64,000 nt of DNA from Mesostigma viride. Taxonomy: Eukaryota > Streptophyta > Mesostigmatophyceae > Mesostigmatales > Mesostigmataceae. This document shows, piece after piece, positions 59,245-64,000 of the stretch. The stretch's first letter is position 1. Each line of letters starts with the position of its first letter. The position numbers and the translations under genes are program-made. The notes below the pieces were generated by a model. It saw nothing but the letters and a program-made list of their open reading frames with translations. It was not told the origin of the DNA and made no database searches. The stretch is from NCBI GenBank assembly GCA_009746045.1, contig RPFO01000436.1, positions 1,874,633 through 1,938,632 on the forward strand, written 5' to 3'.

Positions 59245-60429
59245 CACCCCCCCCCCACGTTTAAGATTGGGGTCCGGCCAACCCAGGGCTGCGATCTTAA
59301 ACCTAAAATCAAATCCAGGGTTGACGATCTTAAACCTGAGAAGATCTTAAACCTGAGGCGGCGCGGCGCGGCGCGCCCCGCCGGAGCCCGCCAATTGATG
59401 CATGAGTCTTGCATGAGTGGAAGTTTTTGAAATTACACCGTCCGCATTGGAAGTTTGTTATTATGGGTCAATTTTTGCCGTATTTGCATTACGAATAACC
59501 CTGGATTGTTTGTTGGGGAGTCAGTTAGAGTCCCGGGTTTTTATTATTTAATTAAAACCTTTTGTTTGTTTGTTTGTCCTGCAGCCGTTCAAGGCACGTG
59601 GGTACTTATTTAATTAAATTTCTTTTGTTTGTTTGGTAGATATGGTACACGCCGTCCCCAACCCGGCCCGGCGGCCCCCCTTTCGGCGGCCACAGGCTAT
59701 AGTCAGTGGAGGTCTCAGGTCAGTGATACCCTATTTAATTGCTCAAGGCCCATAAGTATCGCACATGAGTAGTACATCTTACATGTACATCTGTAGACAC
59801 GCTCAGGCCTCAGCCTCTACAGAGTACCGACCGACGTGCCCTGCCGAGGCAGTAGAGCGTGGATTGCTGGATGCAAAAGCGGTTCACTTGGTTCGCGCCT
59901 CACCCCGCGCTTGGCCTGCGTCTCGCGGGTTTTTTTCGATTTTCACGATATTTCATGTTCCCCGCCTGTCCAAGGTATTTTCGAAGGTTTTATGTACTTT
60001 ATATTATATAATATAAAGTGTTTGTTTGTTTTCTCACAGGGCGACGACCCCGTGCCCACATGAGTTAATTAATTAATTTTGTTTGTTTGTTTGTTGAGTC
60101 CAGTCCTCAGCCCCCGGAGTTAATTAATTAATTTTCTTTTGTTTTTTTTATGGTTTTCAGCCAGAACATTTTCCAGAAGCTAATTATTTAGTTAGAACTT
60201 CCAATGCGGACGGTGTAATAGCAACAACGCCAATAAATAATAAAAAATTATCAATACCGTTGCTCGTGGTCTGTACACTGGGCACTGGCCGGGCCGGAAC
60301 TTGGCAGCTTTTTGTACCAACTTTAAGATCTTTTTGCCCAAAACCAGCCCTGCGATCTTAAACCTGAAATTTCGAAATCCAGGGGCTCATGATCTTAAAC
60401 CTGAGAATCTTAAACGTGGGGGGGGGGTG
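59245..60429. mobile_element. Middle TA-flanked inverted-repeat element, nested
   Basis: Ends CACCCCCCCCCCACGTTTAA and the reverse complement, TA at 59243-59244 and 60430-60431. Sub-terminal parts repeat GATCTTAAACCTGA in several copies on both arms. No coding sequence. Confidence 0.65.
59436..60215. mobile_element. Inner TA-flanked inverted-repeat element, nested
   Basis: Ends CACCGTCCGCATTGGAAGTT and the reverse complement, TA at 59434-59435 and 60216-60217. The inside is rich in TTTG and TTAATTAA simple repeats. No transposase. Confidence 0.65.
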
Positions 60430-60442
60430 TACTCACTTTATC

Positions 60443-60586
60443 GTCAGATAGGAACTGCGCTTGGTGGGTAATTAATCAACTTGATAGGTTAGAATCCAAG
60501 TCAGACACTGAACTGTCAGATAGGAACTGCGCTTGGTGGGTAATTAATCAACTTGATAGGTTAGAATCCAAGTCAGACACTGAACT
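60443..60586. repeat. 72-bp tandem duplication
   Basis: Two identical copies of a 72-bp unit starting GTCAGATAGGAACTGCGC, within the right arm region of the outer TA element. Confidence 0.85.
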
Positions 60587-60727
60587 AGGTGCCCTAATAT
60601 AAACAAGCTCCCGGGCTCGAAGTTTACCTAACCCGGGCTGAACTTTCCCCGTAAAGTGTCAAAACCATGCAAAACTGAACCCCTCGAAAAATTATTTATT
60701 CGCAATGTGATTTCAGCCACTACGGTA

Positions 60728-62438
60728 AATCAGGCCTTCACGAACACGATGATGAGCGGGCACCGACCCGATAATAGCTATTGAATGCTGGCATCTATGA
60801 CGTACACCGTTGGTACGGTAAATAGCTACTTATTTGTACAAGTTTACTGGAATCGCCTGGACACAACGACAACAACAAAAACTTGCCTGGACAGCCGGCA
60901 TACCGTACGGCGCCACGTTGCAAAGCCACGTTAGGAATGTGTTTGGCGGGAATAGATCGTGGCGGGCCACCCATGAAAATAAAACGTGTCCATTTTTTTT
61001 GCCCCATTGACGCGGTAACTTCTGCATTACCATTAAGCGGGAGAACTGGGAAGGTTGGCGGCGACGGCCTAATAATAATGGAGTCGCGCAGCGTAGGTAG
61101 GGTGACGCGTTACATGTTCACCCTACGTGCAAACTAGCGCGATATTTCCGATAGAGCACGAAACGTCTATTTAGTTCGAAATGCGGCAACCTGCAGCCAA
61201 GGAGACTTGCCTTCAGCGCATTTAGCAGCCATACGATGTGATACATATCATTCTGTGATACCATTCCTTGCATCAAACTCAGCCTACGCTTGCCATTTTT
61301 TGCTACTTTTGGAAGTTATGACGTTGAAAGCAAGGGCTGGGATCAAGAGGCCGTTCGCCGCGTCGACGCTGCCTGGGAGCGCCCGAGGCGGTCAACCGTC
61401 ACGCGAGCTCGAAATTTGTGAACCGTTGAGCGAGTCAAGATCACCCGCGGCACGCTTCGGATATGCCATTGCATTATTGAAAAATCGCTTACGTCTCCCA
61501 GGGGTTTCTGTGGGTCCGAAAGCCTTTTCGCACCTGATCCCCCACCGGAGGTAACTGGCGCCAGATCCTTGGCCATTGGTGCCAACACGATCGTTATGTC
61601 GACCCGTTTGTATTTCGGAAAGGTAGCAGCGCCTCAAACACACTCTGCCATAATATAGGGGGTGTCATCTGCTGATAGCGTCTGTGCTCGTTGGGACAGG
61701 AATCCCAGCCATAGGTGCCGGCTGGGCTAGGGGAACACGGCCGCCGTAGCGGAGACAGGCGTTTCCTTGCGAAGCGGTAGGGCCATGCATGGGGCAATTG
61801 CGTAGGCCAGGGGCATGGAGGGATCTCGCTTGGGCGTCCACCCGACCTGTGGCCAAGTGACCGCACTGCTCATTGGGAGATGGTTGTTCTCCTCCATGGC
61901 GCGCCTGGCAGGCCCCTGACATTGTTGAGGGCTAGGGGGCAGGGGGCAGAGGGGGGGGGGGGGGAGAGAGAAGTGCGTTGTTGTACGTGGCATGCCACAT
62001 GCTGCATCCCACATGCTGCACGCCACATGCTGCACGCCACGTGCTGCATGCCGCGTGCTGCATGTCAAGTACTGCAATGGGGCATGTACTCGGCCGTGGA
62101 TAGCTGTCACCATAATCCCCTCTCCTATCTCCTGCCTATCTGCGGCTATCTATTCCCTGCTGACCTGCTCATGTCTTGCTCCTGATAGGGCTACCTGTTT
62201 CCTCCCTACTGCCTTGACCCACCCTACCTGTCTTCTCTTGACTGCCTCCACCCCCCTCTACCCGTCTTCTATTTACTGCCTCCACCCCCCCCTACCTGTC
62301 TCCTCTTTACTGCCTTACTTTCTTTGTGTTTGGCCGCCTTCCCATGCCGACACCCCCTGCTTGCTCCCCTGCCTTCACACCCTGCCCACCCACCCACCGA
62401 CCCACCCACCCCTGGACACCCTGCCCCGTGCCACCCAG
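60728..62438. other. Region without a complete gene
   Basis: Short frames with no domain. A minisatellite of 13-14-bp CATGCTGCACGCCA-like units lies at about 61984-62075, followed by pyrimidine-rich sequence (62110-62438) that could be an intron leading to the ORC4-like exon. Upstream exons could not be identified. Confidence 0.45.
61984..62075. repeat. Minisatellite with GCATGCTGCA core
   Basis: About six imperfect copies of a 13-14-bp unit (CACATGCTGCACGC). No gene. Confidence 0.7.
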
Positions 62439-62529
62439 CACCCTGCTGGGCCTACTGAGCGAGACAGTCGTCAGCGGCCACAACAACTCGGTGCTGCTGC
62501 TCGGACCGCATGGGACGGGCAAGAGCATG
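62439..62529 (+). CDS. Exon with ORC4-like AAA+ P-loop (host gene fragment)
   Basis: The 91-base exon is bordered by a pyrimidine tract ending in CAG and by GTAGGG, good splice signals. It encodes L-L-G-L-L-S-E-T-V-V then S-G-H-N-N-S-V-L-L-L-G-P-H-G-T-G-K-S-M. The block N-N-S-V-L-L-L-G-P-x-G-x-G-K is typical of the Walker A region of origin recognition complex subunit 4 in plants and algae, an AAA+ protein that helps load the MCM helicase. It is also compatible with other AAA+ ATPases. No neighbouring exons were recognised, so this may be a gene running out of the window, a gene with large introns, or a fragment. Confidence 0.5.
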
Positions 62530-64000
62530 GTAGGGTGGGAGCGCATGGGTTTGTAGAAGTGGCGCGGGGGGCAGGGGTGTAACTAGCACTCGGGACCTGC
62601 TTAAGGGGACTCGCACGTCCAAAAGCCTGAAAAACTGACTTTAATGAATATCAGTTCCAATGCACTTGGGAACCATCTAGTGATGATTGAGTACCATAAA
62701 TATGATGTTTGGACATTCATGCCACCACTTGTTGGGGGTACTACCCCCAACCACGCACCGGTGGCGAGCTAAAAATAGAAAAGACGCTATCTATGAGATA
62801 TTTTGCCCAAGACAAACCACTTATCCAAATGACCTGCCCATACATTCCTGCAAAGTTCCCCCACTTCTAAAAAATCTGGGCTATTCACATGGTCAAAATA
62901 ATCACATGTGTTTGAGTTATTAATTTCCCCGCAAAATGGGTACTTTTTTGAGCCAAAAAAAATAAATCAAATCATCAACACATCAAATGGGGTCATCCAT
63001 ACATTCGAAATTCCACGGAGTGGGGGGAAACACAACCCCAAAGTTTGAGCTCATTCTGACAAGCGTAGCTCAAGTTATTGATTTTCCTGTGATGCCACCT
63101 GGGTAGACGAAAGAGAATTGAGCTAGTGCTGAGCCCAAATGACATCTGTTTTGCTACCCTAGACACCCAAAAACATGCCCACTTTGATCACGGAGTGTGA
63201 GGAGGATGCCTGGTGCGTCATACGCCATACCCCTCCATCGGCACAGCCAGCCTTGTGAGTCTACCCTTAACAACAAGGCTGGTAGGACGACACGCCTGAG
63301 CAGCATATGTCATGCCTATCTCAGGCTAATAATGTGTGATTTTGTGCCAACAACCAAGCTGTTCCACCCAACAACACATTAAAAACCCTCTTCCAAAATG
63401 CCCAACAAGCCGGACCCGTGGGTGACCACACACGCAGTATATAAAGAGAAAATAAGCTGACTTTTTATCCAGCCAACCTGTGGCTAGCTGCTCTGGTTAG
63501 CATGACAAAGGCTATCATTTACTCAGTGGGAAAGGTGAAGAGACCATTGGAACAACCTACCTGACGCATGTGCCACCAAAGCATTGTGTCCCGCAACATG
63601 CACACTGCCTCCTTTCTAACAAGCACGAGCCGCTTTCTTTAGGAGACAGGTGCCAGCTCGTCAGTGTCTGGGGAAAATGATGCCGCTGCTTAGGAAGACC
63701 GCGTGAATTTCCTCGAACACAACTGTCTATTAAGCAAAAGAAATTTCAGAGAAGCATGGAAATAAAAGCATTACACCTTCCCGACAGGTTGCGGGCCACG
63801 CGCTGCAGCAAGCCAGCCACGTCACAGACGAACTTGCTAAAAAACATCCAGGAATCCAGCGATGCAGCGCCAGGACCCGCAACTTCCTGGCTGCATCTGG
63901 CCGGAAAGAAGGCAAAAAGCTTACGCTCAACGAGCTAAGAAAGCAGGAAAACGCTAGCTTAAGACGTTTAATACAAGAACGTACCATAACGGGCATCTAT
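62530..64000. other. Region without a recognisable gene
   Basis: AT-richer sequence with scattered short frames, none with a domain or consistent composition. If the ORC4-like exon belongs to a plus-strand gene, this could be intron. Nothing else seen. Confidence 0.4.

Larger units (their letters stand above)
58986..60725. mobile_element. Outer TA-flanked inverted-repeat element
   Basis: Ends CCGTAGTGGCTGAAATCACA and the reverse complement, continuing as imperfect inverted repeats for roughly 100 bases (CCCCGTAAAGTxTxAAAAC also paired). TA stands on both sides (58984-58985 and 60726-60727), as for Tc1/mariner-like insertions. No transposase inside. Confidence 0.65.

Noticed and set aside
61880-62185. 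101-codon frame over the minisatellite
   Set aside because: Its sequence is generated by the CATGCTGCA repeat and flanking G-run; no domain.
63730-63996. 88-codon minus-strand frame at the window edge
   Set aside because: Cys/Ser/Leu-rich chance composition, overlapped by an equally open frame on the other strand.

Overview
The window looks like a repeat-rich stretch of a nuclear genome, most likely from a chlorophyte (volvocine-like) green alga. The organism call is inference. It rests on the GC-rich retroelement families, an integrated polinton-like DNA virus of the kind known from algae, CAG-rich gag genes, and one short intron-flanked exon resembling plant/algal ORC4. Almost everything readable is mobile DNA, in nested layers.

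Layout. 1-2818: end of ORF1 and a broken endonuclease/reverse transcriptase (RT) ORF of an RTE-like LINE. 2819-9600: further LINE pieces in both orientations, including an ORF1 split by a 1.7 kb element with TTAA target duplications, and an inverted RT junction near 8184. 9601-11366: no convincing gene. 11367-30035: an 18.7 kb polinton-like virus (PLV) provirus with ~0.77 kb terminal inverted repeats. Its structural genes lie on the minus strand (fibre/lectin-like protein, major capsid, small virion protein, penton). Its ATPase, tyrosine recombinase and primase-helicase lie on the plus strand. Most PLV genes share an upstream TCTAA...GTATA motif. 30036-32390: a LINE remnant, then non-coding sequence with a large hairpin.

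32391-58967 is a Ty3/gypsy element on the minus strand (here gypsy-1). Its 2012-residue pol reads protease, C5-cytosine DNA methyltransferase, RT, RNase H, integrase, PHD finger. It is split just after its fifth gag codon by a second, plus-strand chromodomain gypsy element (gypsy-2, 41506-57489, 5-bp target duplication ATTTG). Gypsy-2 carries a small hybrid-binding-domain ORF upstream of gag and a long extra ORF downstream of integrase. A run of 124 N (43877-44000) is flanked by a 4.3 kb duplicated sequence. This looks like two overlapping contigs that were scaffolded without merging, so the real locus is probably ~4.4 kb shorter.

58968-64000: three concentric inverted-repeat elements, each flanked by TA, a 72-bp tandem duplication, a minisatellite, and a 91-bp exon encoding an ORC4-like P-loop. 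Many reading frames break by single bases, often in homopolymers, so part of the apparent decay may be sequencing error. The 6 kb gypsy-1 pol frame is unbroken.
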